38,091 nucleotides of DNA from NCBI GenBank assembly GCA_025928935.1, contig JAICNB010000027.1, positions 1 to 38,091 of the forward strand, written 5' to 3'. Position numbers and translations under genes: made by a program. The first letter of the stretch is position 1, and every line of letters starts with the position of its first letter. The notes below the pieces were generated by a model. It made no database searches. It saw nothing but the letters and a program-made list of their open reading frames with translations, and had not been told where the DNA came from. Shown piece after piece: positions 8,038-16,229 of the stretch. The DNA comes from Acidimicrobiia bacterium (GTDB lineage: Bacteria; Actinomycetota; Acidimicrobiia; Spongiisociales; ZC4RG35).

Positions 8038-9333
8038 ATGGAAGCCAAGCGCAAACGAATAACCGCCCTCTTGGTGGCCGGCCTGCTGGTGGTCGCCGCA
8101 TGTGACGGTGGTGAGGCCGGGGACACCACGACCTCGGCTGCTGCCGGAGGTGAAGGGGACGGTGTCGAGATCACAGCCTGGTTCAACGGTGAGACGGTGC
8201 CAGCCGATGAGTTCGGCGCCCTCGAGGCGGACGGAGTCACGGTCGCCTTCGACATTCGAGGGGACGCGGTGCTCACCGACATGCTGCGGATGGCGGACGC
8301 CGGAGAGCAGCTGCCCGATCTGGTCGAGATCGACTCGCACCTCACTCCGGCGTTCATGGAGGCGGGACTGCTGGCCCCGATGACCGAGCAGATCGCCACC
8401 TGGGAGGAGGAGGACCCCGAGCTGTACGCCACCGTTCCGGCATCGGTTTGGGAGGACGGGACGTACGACGGGGAGATCTACCACTTCCCCAACAAGAGCC
8501 TGGTCGACGCCCTGTTCTACAACGTCGCCATGCTGGAGGAGGCAGGGGCGACGCCGCCTCCTTATGACACCTACTGGGACATGCTCGACGCGGCTCGTGC
8601 CGTACAAGCGGCCAACCCCGACCTTCCCGCCTACTTCGCCACCGGCGGGGCCAGTCACGACCGGATGTTCCGCTGGCTCTACTCCTTCGGCGTGCCGTTC
8701 GAGGAGAACAGGCCTCAGGTCGACACGGAGCAAGGGATCGAGATGATCGACTGGCTCCAGACCATGTACGAAGAGGGGATCACCGACCCCGAGTTCATGA
8801 TCAACCAGGCCGATGAAGGCAAGGGCGCCTTCGTCGCCGGGGAGCTTCCCTTCATCGAAGAGGGTCTCAACGGCGGTGGCGGGTTCATGCTCGATGACTT
8901 CGCCTATGGCGAAGACTGGCTGACGACCCCCTATCCGATCCATGTCGACAGTGGCGGGACCCACATCGGTGTGCCCCGGGGGTGGTCGATGGCCGCTGAC
9001 GCCGCCAACCCCTATGAGGCGAGCCTGGTGCTCCGCTATCTGTCCGATCCCGAGATCGCGGCGGAGCGCTACTTCGATCTCGAATCCGGGGTGGTGCAGT
9101 CGATCCCGGTGCTCGAGGGTGAGCAGATGGCCGAAGAGCAGCCGTTCTTCACCGAAGAGCTACTGGGGATATTCACCAGCCTGGAGGGGCAGATCCCGCC
9201 GGCCACCAACACCAATGCCGTCGGGGAGGTCCTGGTGAACATGGTCGAAGAACTGACCGTCACCGGCACCGACGAGACCCCAGAAGAGGTGGCCGCCCGC
9301 TACCAGCCCCTGTTCGACGAGACCGGCTCCTGA
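8038..9333 (+). CDS. ABC transporter substrate-binding lipoprotein
   Basis: A 431-residue extracellular solute-binding protein, family 1 (MalE-like). The signal peptide KRKRITALLVAGLLVVAAC ends in a lipobox with Cys22, followed by an acidic Gly/Thr linker. The body has family features such as MLRMADAGEQLPDLVEID, an acidic, aromatic-rich cleft region and GGGGFMLDDF. ATG 8038 is chosen because GAGGAGGAG precedes it directly; an upstream in-frame ATG would place 21 polar residues before the signal peptide. It is third in the importer operon and would deliver a sugar-like ligand to the two permeases. The substrate cannot be told from sequence. Confidence 0.93.
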   Translation: MEAKRKRITALLVAGLLVVAACDGGEAGDTTTSAAAGGEGDGVEITAWFNGETVPADEFGALEADGVTVAFDIRGDAVLTDMLRMADAGEQLPDLVEIDSHLTPAFMEAGLLAPMTEQIATWEEEDPELYATVPASVWEDGTYDGEIYHFPNKSLVDALFYNVAMLEEAGATPPPYDTYWDMLDAARAVQAANPDLPAYFATGGASHDRMFRWLYSFGVPFEENRPQVDTEQGIEMIDWLQTMYEEGITDPEFMINQADEGKGAFVAGELPFIEEGLNGGGGFMLDDFAYGEDWLTTPYPIHVDSGGTHIGVPRGWSMAADAANPYEASLVLRYLSDPEIAAERYFDLESGVVQSIPVLEGEQMAEEQPFFTEELLGIFTSLEGQIPPATNTNAVGEVLVNMVEELTVTGTDETPEEVAARYQPLFDETGS

Positions 9334-9351
9334 CCCCATCGCAGACCTGAT

Positions 9352-9381
9352 GCAGGGCGTCACCGAAAAGTGACGCCCTGC
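9352..9381. terminator. 12-bp perfect hairpin between convergent genes
   Basis: GCAGGGCGTCAC (9352-9363) pairs perfectly with GTGACGCCCTGC (9370-9381) around the 6-base loop CGAAAA. It sits 18 bases after the binding-protein stop and 24 before the end of the convergent cyclase gene. No U-tract follows on either strand, as is common for actinobacterial terminators. A bidirectional terminator is the likely role. Confidence 0.8.
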
Positions 9382-9405
9382 CGCGATCATGCATGTCATC
9401 GAAGC

Positions 9406-12219
9406 TCACATGTCCCGGATCCAGCCCAGGACATGTCGATATTCGGCGGCGGCACCCTCCGCGAGGAGGCGCTTCCGATCATCCTCGGGCAGACTCGATT
9501 CGAGTCTCGCCCGGGCGTCGGCCAGCGATTCCCGCGAGATGCCGATCGGGCTCCTTTCGAGATGGCCGAGGAATCGGGCCGCGCTCTCCATGTCCTCATC
9601 CTCCATCTCCAGACGAAGGGCCAAAGCGGGGAGCCCGGCATGGACCTCGCTGTCGAAGAGGAGCAAACGGTCGACGATCGTCGTCAGCTGATCCGTCGCT
9701 TCATCGATGCGGCCGGCTTCGACGAGGCTCCGGACCGATCGAGCGCCTGAACGCGTCGAACACGGCAGATCGCCCACTTCGGCCAGGATCCGTGACGCAG
9801 CGACCAGGTCGTCGACGGGAGCCTCCAGGCCCAGGTCCTGGCTGGCTGCCCCGTGGTAATACAAGGCGTGGCCCAGGCCGTGACGGGCACCCAGGTCACC
9901 GAGTATCTCGATGCTCCTCGCCAGGTTCGCCAGGACCCATTCGTCCTGACCGGTCCCGATCAGGGCGCTGGCGGTCATCATCCCCGCCGCGGCGAGGTAT
10001 CCGTCTCCGAGGCCGAGGGCTTTGCTGATCGCCTCGGTCACGTGCTCTCGGCGCTCACCCGGATCGCCGGCCTGGCCGAAGGCGAGCAGGAACTCGACCA
10101 GCGCCTCGTCCCATGCCGGGTCCCACATCGGACGGGCACGGCTGGCGGAGACCAGGTCGCGGCCTTCCTCCATCCACGACCCTGCATCCTCGAGACCGAC
10201 CAGGTTGGCATAGGTCACGCCCCGGGCCAGCGTCAACCAGCCGACCAGAGCGTCGTCCCCAGACTCCCGGGCGCGTTCCAGACCGCGGTCGGCGTATTCG
10301 GTGGCCTTCGGGTCGGTGAGGAAGGTGGCGAGCAGGGCTGCTTCGAGCCACGCCTTCGCCGCCACGGATGGTGTTGCCCGGTCCCCGTGCTCAGCCAGTG
10401 CGGCCATCAGCGTGTCCCTGCCCTCGACGTGCATGCTCGACTGGGCCCAGAACCAGGTCAGGTCGAAACAGATCTCGAGAAACGGGCCCACCTGACCCTG
10501 ATCGAGAAAGGTCGCCAGTGCCGCCCTCGTGTTGTCGGCCTCGACGAGCAGCTCCCGGTTGGCCTGTGCCTGCTCCGGCCCCCGGAGACGCGGAGCGATG
10601 GCGGCCACCCGGGATGCGAAGTATCGAGCATGCGCCATCCGTCCCTCCTCGGCCTCGCCACCTTCCACCAGACGAGTCTGGCCGTACTGCCGGATTGGCT
10701 CGAGAAGGCGAAAGCGGGAGATCCGGCCCTGCCGAGACGCCACCACCAGGGATTTGTCGACGAGTTGGTCGAGGAGGCCGATCACATCCGCGCCGTCCCC
10801 CATCTCCTCCGCAGCGGGGAGGTCGAATCCGCCGGCGAACACCGATAGCCGCCGGAAGAGCGCGGCCTCCTCGTCCGAGAGAAGGTCGTAGGACCACCCG
10901 ATGGTGTTCTCCAGAGTCCGCTGTCTCCTGACCGTGGTCTTGGAAGCCGCGGTGAGGACACGGAACGACTCGTCCAGCCGTGAGGCGAGGTCACCGATGG
11001 TCAGGGTGCGGATGCGGGCGGCAGCCAGTTCGATGCCGAGAGGGATGCCGTCGAGGCGGCGGCAGATGCGGGCGATCGATTCCAGATCCTCCGGCGTGGG
11101 ATCGAAGTCGGGTTGGATCAGCGCCGCCCGATCGACGAACAGGCGCACCGACTCCGATGATGCGAGGTCTGAGCCGGCAGAGGGCAGGCCCATCGACGGC
11201 ACCCGGAAAACGGTCTCGCCCGGCACCCCGAGCGTCTCCCGTGACGTGGCCAGGATGGAGAGGCCGGGGCTGGCTGCGAGCAGGTCGCCGGCGAGCCCGG
11301 CGGCGGCCCCGAGGACGTGCTCGCAGTTGTCCAGGATGACGAGCAGCGTCCTGCTGGCGAGGAAGGCCTTGATCACTTGGAGAAGTCCCATGCCGTCGCC
11401 GGGTCGGAGCCCCCAGATCTCGGCTATCTCGTTCACCACCAGCCCCGGGTCCGAGATGTCCGCCAGGCCCGCCATCCATATCCCGTCACGGAACATGGCC
11501 TCCAGGTCCGATGCCGCTTCGATGGCGAGACGGGTCTTCCCGGCGCCACCCACCCCGGTCAAAGTGACCAGACGAGACGAGCCGACCAGCCCCTTGACCG
11601 TGTCGAGCTCGGCCCGTCTCCCCACGAATGAGGTGAGCCGGACCGGCAGGTGGACTCGTTCGACCAGCGCGGTCCGAAGCGGATCGGTCACCTGGGGAAG
11701 GTCGGGATGGAGCAGCTCGAAGAGGTGCTCGGGGCGTTCCAGGTCTTTGAGCGAGTGGACACCCCGGTCGATCAGGGTCATCGGAGCCGTGACCCTCCCA
11801 TCCACCAACTGGGCAGTCGTGCCGGAGACCAGGACTTGGCCGGCGTTGGCGGCCGCCATGACCCGGGCCGCCCGGTTGACGTCAGGCCCGAAGTAGTCAC
11901 CGGCTCGTTCGTAGGACGTTCCGGTGTGCACCCCGATCCGCACTTTGATCTGTGGCCCCGGCCACGACTCCCTGAGCAGACCGAGTTGGGCTCGTATCGC
12001 GGCCGTCAGGGCGGCACTCGGGGTGGGGAACGCGGCGGAGAACGAGTCGCCCGCCGTGGAGAAGACGTACCCGTCCTCATCGATGATGCAGCCTTCGAGA
12101 ATCCGGTCGTGGGACGCCAGACTGGCCGCCATCCCCTCCCGGTCCGTCTCCCAGAGCCTGGTCGACCCGACGACGTCGCTGAACAGGAAAGAGACGGTCC
12201 CGCTGGGCCTGGAGCTCAC
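9406..12219 (-). CDS. Class III cyclase domain - NB-ARC ATPase - TPR-like signalling protein
   Basis: About 937 residues. An N-terminal class III nucleotidyl cyclase homology domain (1-170) keeps the metal Asp in FLFSDVVGSTRLW (near 16) and TAGDS (near 59) and the Asn/Arg pair in VNRAAR (near 116 and 120). The Lys that specifies adenine is replaced by Ser (near 55, FSTAGD). An NB-ARC/AAA-type ATPase follows, with Walker A GVGGAGKT (near 223-230), Walker B LLVILDNC (near 293-300) and ATSRE. The C-terminal 450 residues are Ala/Leu-rich helical repeats, TPR-like. There is no LuxR helix-turn-helix, unlike related LuxR/MalT regulators. GTG codons at 12222 and 12219 are both possible; 12219 fits the leaderless spacing. 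It converges with the ABC importer. Whether it makes cyclic nucleotide is open. Confidence 0.88.
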   Translation of the reverse strand: MSSRPSGTVSFLFSDVVGSTRLWETDREGMAASLASHDRILEGCIIDEDGYVFSTAGDSFSAAFPTPSAALTAAIRAQLGLLRESWPGPQIKVRIGVHTGTSYERAGDYFGPDVNRAARVMAAANAGQVLVSGTTAQLVDGRVTAPMTLIDRGVHSLKDLERPEHLFELLHPDLPQVTDPLRTALVERVHLPVRLTSFVGRRAELDTVKGLVGSSRLVTLTGVGGAGKTRLAIEAASDLEAMFRDGIWMAGLADISDPGLVVNEIAEIWGLRPGDGMGLLQVIKAFLASRTLLVILDNCEHVLGAAAGLAGDLLAASPGLSILATSRETLGVPGETVFRVPSMGLPSAGSDLASSESVRLFVDRAALIQPDFDPTPEDLESIARICRRLDGIPLGIELAAARIRTLTIGDLASRLDESFRVLTAASKTTVRRQRTLENTIGWSYDLLSDEEAALFRRLSVFAGGFDLPAAEEMGDGADVIGLLDQLVDKSLVVASRQGRISRFRLLEPIRQYGQTRLVEGGEAEEGRMAHARYFASRVAAIAPRLRGPEQAQANRELLVEADNTRAALATFLDQGQVGPFLEICFDLTWFWAQSSMHVEGRDTLMAALAEHGDRATPSVAAKAWLEAALLATFLTDPKATEYADRGLERARESGDDALVGWLTLARGVTYANLVGLEDAGSWMEEGRDLVSASRARPMWDPAWDEALVEFLLAFGQAGDPGERREHVTEAISKALGLGDGYLAAAGMMTASALIGTGQDEWVLANLARSIEILGDLGARHGLGHALYYHGAASQDLGLEAPVDDLVAASRILAEVGDLPCSTRSGARSVRSLVEAGRIDEATDQLTTIVDRLLLFDSEVHAGLPALALRLEMEDEDMESAARFLGHLERSPIGISRESLADARARLESSLPEDDRKRLLAEGAAAEYRHVLGWIRDM

Positions 12220-12225
12220 CACGAG

Positions 12226-12231
12226 AGGGTA
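12226..12231 (-). promoter_or_regulatory. Leaderless -10 (TACCCT) of the cyclase/NB-ARC gene
   Basis: TACCCT on the minus strand lies 6 bases before GTG 12219, with no Shine-Dalgarno between. The same arrangement recurs before ten other genes in the window. Confidence 0.45.
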
Positions 12232-12386
12232 TCGGCCGGGCTATCGAGCCCGGGCCAAGGACCGCGTCTGAATCACCCCATGTGGGTGACCCTTCGGCCC
12301 GACCTGATCCGATAGGTTTCCGCTAGGCCGAAAGGGCCGATCGCAACGATGCGGTCCGTGAGTGCCGATCGAATGGAGGCTCGGAG

Positions 12387-12695
12387 ATGTGCTGTTTGGC
12401 CGCAATCATGGTGCTGGTGGGGCCCCGCTTGGCCATCGTCGTCTGGGGTCTGGCACAGCCGGCCCGTTGGGAACTGGCATTCTCGACCTTCGTCTGGCCA
12501 CTCCTCGGGTTCGTGTTCCTTCCCTGGACCACCCTGATGTACGTGGCGGTGTCTCCGGGAGGGGTGACCGGGTTCGACTGGTTCGGGATCGTCCTGGCCG
12601 TCGTCGCCGACATCGCCTCCTATTCGGGGAGTGCGTGGGGGAATCGAGACCGGATCAAGGCCTACAGCACTACCTATCCGCCCGTGCCCCGCTAG
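12387..12695 (+). CDS. Small conserved membrane protein, unknown function
   Basis: A 102-residue protein with three hydrophobic segments: residues 3-21 (AAIMVLVGPRLAIVVWGLA), about 30-52, and about 65-82. A polar tail ends in YPPVPR. It resembles small multi-pass proteins common in actinobacterial genomes, but I know no function. ATG 12387 is preceded by GGAGGCTCGGAG, a good ribosome-binding site. The 164 bases before it hold an inverted repeat TCACCC/GGGTGA near 12272-12288 and a TTCGGCC/GGCCGAA pair. Its stop lies at the edge of nested palindromes shared with the convergent reductase gene. Confidence 0.75.
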   Translation: MCCLAAIMVLVGPRLAIVVWGLAQPARWELAFSTFVWPLLGFVFLPWTTLMYVAVSPGGVTGFDWFGIVLAVVADIASYSGSAWGNRDRIKAYSTTYPPVPR

Positions 12696-12719
12696 TGGCC
12701 ACTAGTCGCGGCGACTAGT
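12692..12719. terminator. Two overlapping palindromes between convergent stops
   Basis: CTAGTGGCCACTAG (12692-12705) is a perfect 14-bp palindrome. ACTAGTCGC (12701-12709) and GCGACTAGT (12711-12719) form a second one with a single-base centre. They share bases 12701-12705, so the two hairpins are mutually exclusive. The TAG stop of the membrane protein (12693-12695) is in the first, and the stop of the reductase begins at the edge of the second. A compact bidirectional terminator is the simplest reading. Confidence 0.7.
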
Positions 12720-13327
12720 CACTCGGCCTCCTGCAAGAGGGGTTCGCCAATCGGCGTGTAGGTGGCGATGAAAACGCCGGTGCTGGAGATCTCACCGTTC
12801 TCGAGCCTCATTCCGGCCGGCACCGTGCCCGGCCCGAAGAGATGCTTCCCCTCACCGAGCACCACCGGGAAGATGAAGAGGTTGATCTCGTCGACCAGAC
12901 CTGCCTCGAGCAAGGTCTGAATCACGCCGTGGCTGCCGTGGACCTGTAGCTCCCGCCCGGGCTGTTCCTTCAGCCTCCGGACTGCCTCGACCAGATCGCC
13001 CTCGATCGGGGACGCGTTGTCCCAGGTGAGGCCTTCAGGACGGCTGGTGGCGATGTGCTTGGGGAGATTGTTCAGAGCGGCGGCAACGACATTGTCCTGG
13101 TCGGGGAACCGGGACCAGTACGGATACATCATGTCGTAGGTAGTACGGCCGAGGAGGACGGCGTCGGCCCGGCTGAAGATGTCGTCGATCCGCCTGCCGA
13201 AGTCCTGGTCGATATGCGCCGAAACCCATCCTCCCAGCTCGAAGCCGTTGCTCAGGTCCTCGTCATGGCCGCCAGGGCCCTGCATGACACCGTCGAGCGT
13301 GACGAACGTGGTCACTGTCAGTTTCAC
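12719..13327 (-). CDS. Dihydrofolate reductase/RibD C-terminal fold family protein
   Basis: A 202-residue protein of the RibD C-terminal/DHFR-like family (YwjB/YyaP relatives). Family marks are the opening KLTVTTFVTLDGVMQGPGG, ADAVLLGRTTYDMM near the nucleotide site, LQVHGSHGVIQTLLEAGLVDE, and FPVVLGEGKHLFG. Such proteins bind NADPH and reduce unknown pterin- or flavin-like substrates; true folate reduction is not implied. The start is GTG 13327 with GAAAGGAA upstream. It is divergent from the conservon by 88 bases and converges with the small membrane protein at the nested palindromes. Confidence 0.9.
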   Translation of the reverse strand: MKLTVTTFVTLDGVMQGPGGHDEDLSNGFELGGWVSAHIDQDFGRRIDDIFSRADAVLLGRTTYDMMYPYWSRFPDQDNVVAAALNNLPKHIATSRPEGLTWDNASPIEGDLVEAVRRLKEQPGRELQVHGSHGVIQTLLEAGLVDEINLFIFPVVLGEGKHLFGPGTVPAGMRLENGEISSTGVFIATYTPIGEPLLQEAE

Positions 13328-13415
13328 GACATTTCCTTTCTCCGGCCGACACTCGGCCTACACCCTTACTACGAACAAGGGGGCCACGAAACGACAGGAC
13401 GACTTGGGAGGAGGG

Positions 13416-14870
13416 ATGACCCTGGCAGAGCAGCTCGACGATCAATCCCAGGATCCAGAGACCTCCCTGTTTATCTTTTTCGCGATGGGAGCGATGGAGG
13501 CGACGCGTGGCCGGCGTGAGCCGGCGGCCGGGCAATGGGGCATCCCCTCCAGGCTGACCCTGGCAATGGTCCCGGTGGCGGTGGTGGCCCTTCTGCTCGG
13601 GGTCTTCCTGTCCTGGTCGATGGCCCAATCGGGTGAGACAACGGCGGCCGTGACGATCGCGGTGGTGGTTGGCGCGGTGGTGACCGGGTCCCTGCTGGTC
13701 GCCTATCGCATGGGCCGGTCCTTTGGGGCCCGCATCGGCGAGGTGACGGACGCCGCCCGGCGCATGGCCCACAAGGACGTCGTCGAGCTGCTCGACGCCT
13801 TGCGCACCCCGGAGTCGACTCCGGCCTCGACCCCATCACTCGGTCTAGACACGGCTTCAGCTGACGAGATCGGTGACCTGGCACGCTCCTTCGAGATCAT
13901 GCATCGGGCCCTCGTCGAAGTCTCGGCTCGTCAGATGGAGTCGCTCAGGGTCGGCATCTCCAGCATCCTCATCACGCTGGCCCGTCGCAACAGCTCTCTG
14001 ATCGACCGGCAGCTCGCCCTCCTCGACGAGCTCGAGGCAAGGGAGGACGACCCGGAGACGCTCGGTGGCTTCTTCCAGGTCGACCATCTGGCGGCTCGGA
14101 TGCGGCGCAACGCGGAGAGCCTGCTCGTCCTGGCCGGGTCGGACTCTCCCCGGGTGTGGGCCAAGGCGACGGACATCTCCGACGTGGTGCGGGCCGCACT
14201 GAGCGAGGTCGACGAGTATCAGCGGGTCGAGTTGCTCGCTGTGGAGCCCGCCCGACTCTCCGGCGCCGCGGTGACCGACGTCGCACATCTCCTGGCCGAG
14301 CTTCTCGAGAACGCGGTCCAGTTCTCGGCGCCCACGGAGCCGGTGCGGGTCACCGGTCTCTTCGACGTGGGCGGTTATGAGCTCTCGATAACGGACCGTG
14401 GAGTCGGCATGTCGGATACGCGTCTCGCCGAGCTGAACCGCATCCTGGACAGACCTCCCGCCCTCGGGTTGTCTGTGGAGCCGACGATGGGAATCTACGT
14501 TGTGGCCAAGCTGGCCCATCGTCATGGGCTCGCCGTGCAACTCGTCCACAGTGTGCCTGGCATCACGGTCAAGGTGAAGGTCCCCAGAGACCGACTGGAG
14601 ACGGCGGAAGTCACGGAGCAGGCGGATCCATATATCGAGGTGATCGACCTGACCGAGCCCGAGATGCTCGAGCCGGTGGAGGCAGCGGGCCCGGCTGGTG
14701 TCGATGAGACCACCGAGCTCCCGATCCGCGTCCCGGGTCAGGCGTTCCAGGAAGCGGACCCCGCCCCGAGTGTCGTTGCGGGTGATGGCGGGGGCAGCCT
14801 GCGGGCCGCCCTCATCGACTATCACCGGGGACAGGCCGAAGCTGCTGAAATCGGGCTGAGCGATGTCTGA
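13416..14870 (+). CDS. cvnA: Conservon sensor-kinase-like protein CvnA, without extracellular domain
   Basis: 484 residues, first gene of a cvnABCD conservon. Two membrane segments (about 47-69 and 76-97) are separated by only some seven residues (AQSGETT), so the large periplasmic sensing domain usual in this family is missing. A HAMP-like linker follows (about 98-170), then the family's dimerisation helix with RRNSSLIDRQLALLDELE (190-207), which has no classical phosphoacceptor His, and a GHKL ATPase domain with N-box ELLENAVQFS (N299), G1 ITDRGVGM and G2 GIYVVAKLA. The tail RVPGQAF...LRAAL...RG is typical of the family. ATG 13416 has GGGAGGAGGG in front. It overlaps cvnB by 8 bases. Known conservons form a membrane complex resembling a eukaryotic G-protein-coupled system. 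Confidence 0.9.
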   Translation: MTLAEQLDDQSQDPETSLFIFFAMGAMEATRGRREPAAGQWGIPSRLTLAMVPVAVVALLLGVFLSWSMAQSGETTAAVTIAVVVGAVVTGSLLVAYRMGRSFGARIGEVTDAARRMAHKDVVELLDALRTPESTPASTPSLGLDTASADEIGDLARSFEIMHRALVEVSARQMESLRVGISSILITLARRNSSLIDRQLALLDELEAREDDPETLGGFFQVDHLAARMRRNAESLLVLAGSDSPRVWAKATDISDVVRAALSEVDEYQRVELLAVEPARLSGAAVTDVAHLLAELLENAVQFSAPTEPVRVTGLFDVGGYELSITDRGVGMSDTRLAELNRILDRPPALGLSVEPTMGIYVVAKLAHRHGLAVQLVHSVPGITVKVKVPRDRLETAEVTEQADPYIEVIDLTEPEMLEPVEAAGPAGVDETTELPIRVPGQAFQEADPAPSVVAGDGGGSLRAALIDYHRGQAEAAEIGLSDV

Positions 14871-15288
14871 GGCAGCCGCCAACCTCGACTGGCTCCTGGA
14901 ACGACTGTGCTCGACGGTCCCCGCCATCCAACAGGCGATCGTCGTGTCTTCGGATGGATTGGCCCTCGCCAAGTCAGAAGGCGTCGACCGGGAGACTGCA
15001 GAGCGTCTAGCTGCCGTGTCATCAGGGATGATCGGTCTCGCCTACGGATCCGCCGGCCGTTTCGGGGCCGGGGCGGTGTCGAATGTCATCGTCGAGATGC
15101 AGCGCGGCTGGCTCTTCATCACCGGGATCAGGCACGGTTCTCTCCTTTGCTGTCTGACCAGCAAGGAGATCGACCTGGGGGCGGTTGCGTTCGAGATGTC
15201 CATCTTCGTGCAGAGGGTGGGGGACAGCCTCACGCCGCCTGTGCGCGAGGAGCTGAAGGCGAGGCTGGTCGAGCCCGAGCCGGCATGA
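14863..15288 (+). CDS. cvnB: Conservon Roadblock/LC7 domain protein CvnB
   Basis: A 141-residue Roadblock/LC7 protein, the size expected for CvnB. The fold shows in LDWLLERLCSTVPAIQQAIVVSSDGLALA, ETAERLAAVSSGMIGLA and a VIVEMQRGWLFITGIRHGSLL strand-turn-strand. Roadblock proteins of this type are partners or GTPase-activating proteins of MglA-like GTPases, here CvnD. ATG 14863 overlaps the cvnA stop and its own stop overlaps the cvnC start as ATGA, so translation is coupled on both sides. The C-terminal 20 residues are acidic (ARLVEPEPA). Confidence 0.93.
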   Translation: MSEAAANLDWLLERLCSTVPAIQQAIVVSSDGLALAKSEGVDRETAERLAAVSSGMIGLAYGSAGRFGAGAVSNVIVEMQRGWLFITGIRHGSLLCCLTSKEIDLGAVAFEMSIFVQRVGDSLTPPVREELKARLVEPEPA

Positions 15289-15650
15289 GCGACGTAATGG
15301 CCGGCGGGCGCATCGTACGGCCCTACACCATGACAGGGGGCCGAAGTGGTGTCGGGCTCGTCCCTATCGCCTTGGAGGCATTGGTTACGGTGACTCCTGC
15401 CGGCATGAGGATGAGAGGGAGGTTCCGATGGGAGTCGGCAGAGATCCTCGCCCACAGCCGGAAAGAGACGGCCATCGTCGAGTTGGCAGCGATCCTCGAC
15501 GTGCCCGTCGGGGTGGTCAGAGTCCTCGCTGCCGACCTGCGGGATCAGGGGGCCGTCGCCATCACTGAGCCACCCGGGGCCACGGACACGGCCGATTCCG
15601 ATTACGCCGAACTACTCCACAAGGTGCTCGATGGGATCAAAGCCCTCTGA
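15285..15650 (+). CDS. cvnC: Conservon DUF742 protein CvnC
   Basis: A 121-residue DUF742 protein. The family's opening RIVRPYTMTGGRS is clear (residues 9-21), as is the winged-helix-like EILAHSRKETAIVELAAIL...VVRVLAADLRDQGAVAI. CvnC proteins are thought to bind the GTPase/Roadblock pair or DNA; the function is not settled. The start ATG 15285 overlaps the cvnB stop. The gene runs 20 bases into cvnD, whose ATG is at 15631. A longer in-frame opening upstream lies inside cvnB and is not used. Confidence 0.92.
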   Translation: MSDVMAGGRIVRPYTMTGGRSGVGLVPIALEALVTVTPAGMRMRGRFRWESAEILAHSRKETAIVELAAILDVPVGVVRVLAADLRDQGAVAITEPPGATDTADSDYAELLHKVLDGIKAL

Positions 15651-16218
15651 CCGCACCGGGCTGACCCCGGTCAAGATCGTGGTTGCCGGCGGCTTCGGGG
15701 TCGGCAAGACGACCTTCGTCGGGGCCATATCCGAGATCGAGCCACTGCGTAGCGAAGCGATCATCACTGATGCCAGCTTGGGCGTGGATGAGATCGTGGC
15801 GGACGGGACCAAGACCGAGACGACGGTGGCGATGGACTTCGGTCGGATCAGCCTCAAGCACCATCTCGTCCTCTATCTGTTCGGCACCCCGGGGCAGGAC
15901 CGTTTCCATTTCATGTGGGACGAGCTCGCTCGAGGCGCGATCGGTGCCGTCGTTCTGGTCGACACCCGCCGCATCGAGGCTTGTTTCGCTGCCGTCGATT
16001 TCTTCGAGAAACGTGGCACCCCGTTCGTCGTCGCCATCAACACCTTCCATGGTCGTCGGGTCCACGACCCTGAGCTGGTCCGAGAGGCACTGCGGATCGC
16101 CCCGGAAGTCCCCATAGTCCACTGCGATGCCCGGGTGCGGGTCGATGTGCAGAAGGTGCTGGTGGCCGTGGTCGAACACTCTCTCGAGCGTGTGATGAGC
16201 GAGGCTGCGGCCAGCTAG
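15631..16218 (+). CDS. cvnD: Conservon small GTPase CvnD
   Basis: A 195-residue GTPase of the conservon ATP/GTP-binding family. The P-loop GGFGVGKTT is at residues 20-28, the switch I region follows with the family's TTVAMDFGRI, and FGTPGQDRF (84-92) is the switch II motif. NTFHG replaces the usual NKxD base-recognition motif, which is normal for CvnD. It should cycle between GDP and GTP under control of CvnB and CvnA. It is last in the coupled operon, starting inside cvnC, and converges with the histidine-kinase-like gene, stops 11 bases apart. Confidence 0.94.
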   Translation: MGSKPSDRTGLTPVKIVVAGGFGVGKTTFVGAISEIEPLRSEAIITDASLGVDEIVADGTKTETTVAMDFGRISLKHHLVLYLFGTPGQDRFHFMWDELARGAIGAVVLVDTRRIEACFAAVDFFEKRGTPFVVAINTFHGRRVHDPELVREALRIAPEVPIVHCDARVRVDVQKVLVAVVEHSLERVMSEAAAS

Positions 16219-16229
16219 ACGTGAGTCCG

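Noticed and set aside
9406-12219. LuxR-family transcription regulator
   Set aside because: The ATPase and TPR-like arrangement resembles LuxR/MalT-type regulators, but no C-terminal helix-turn-helix is present; the chain ends in a helical repeat region.
13179-13415. Upstream extension of cvnA
   Set aside because: It is antisense to the reductase gene and has no family similarity. ATG 13416 has a strong ribosome-binding site.
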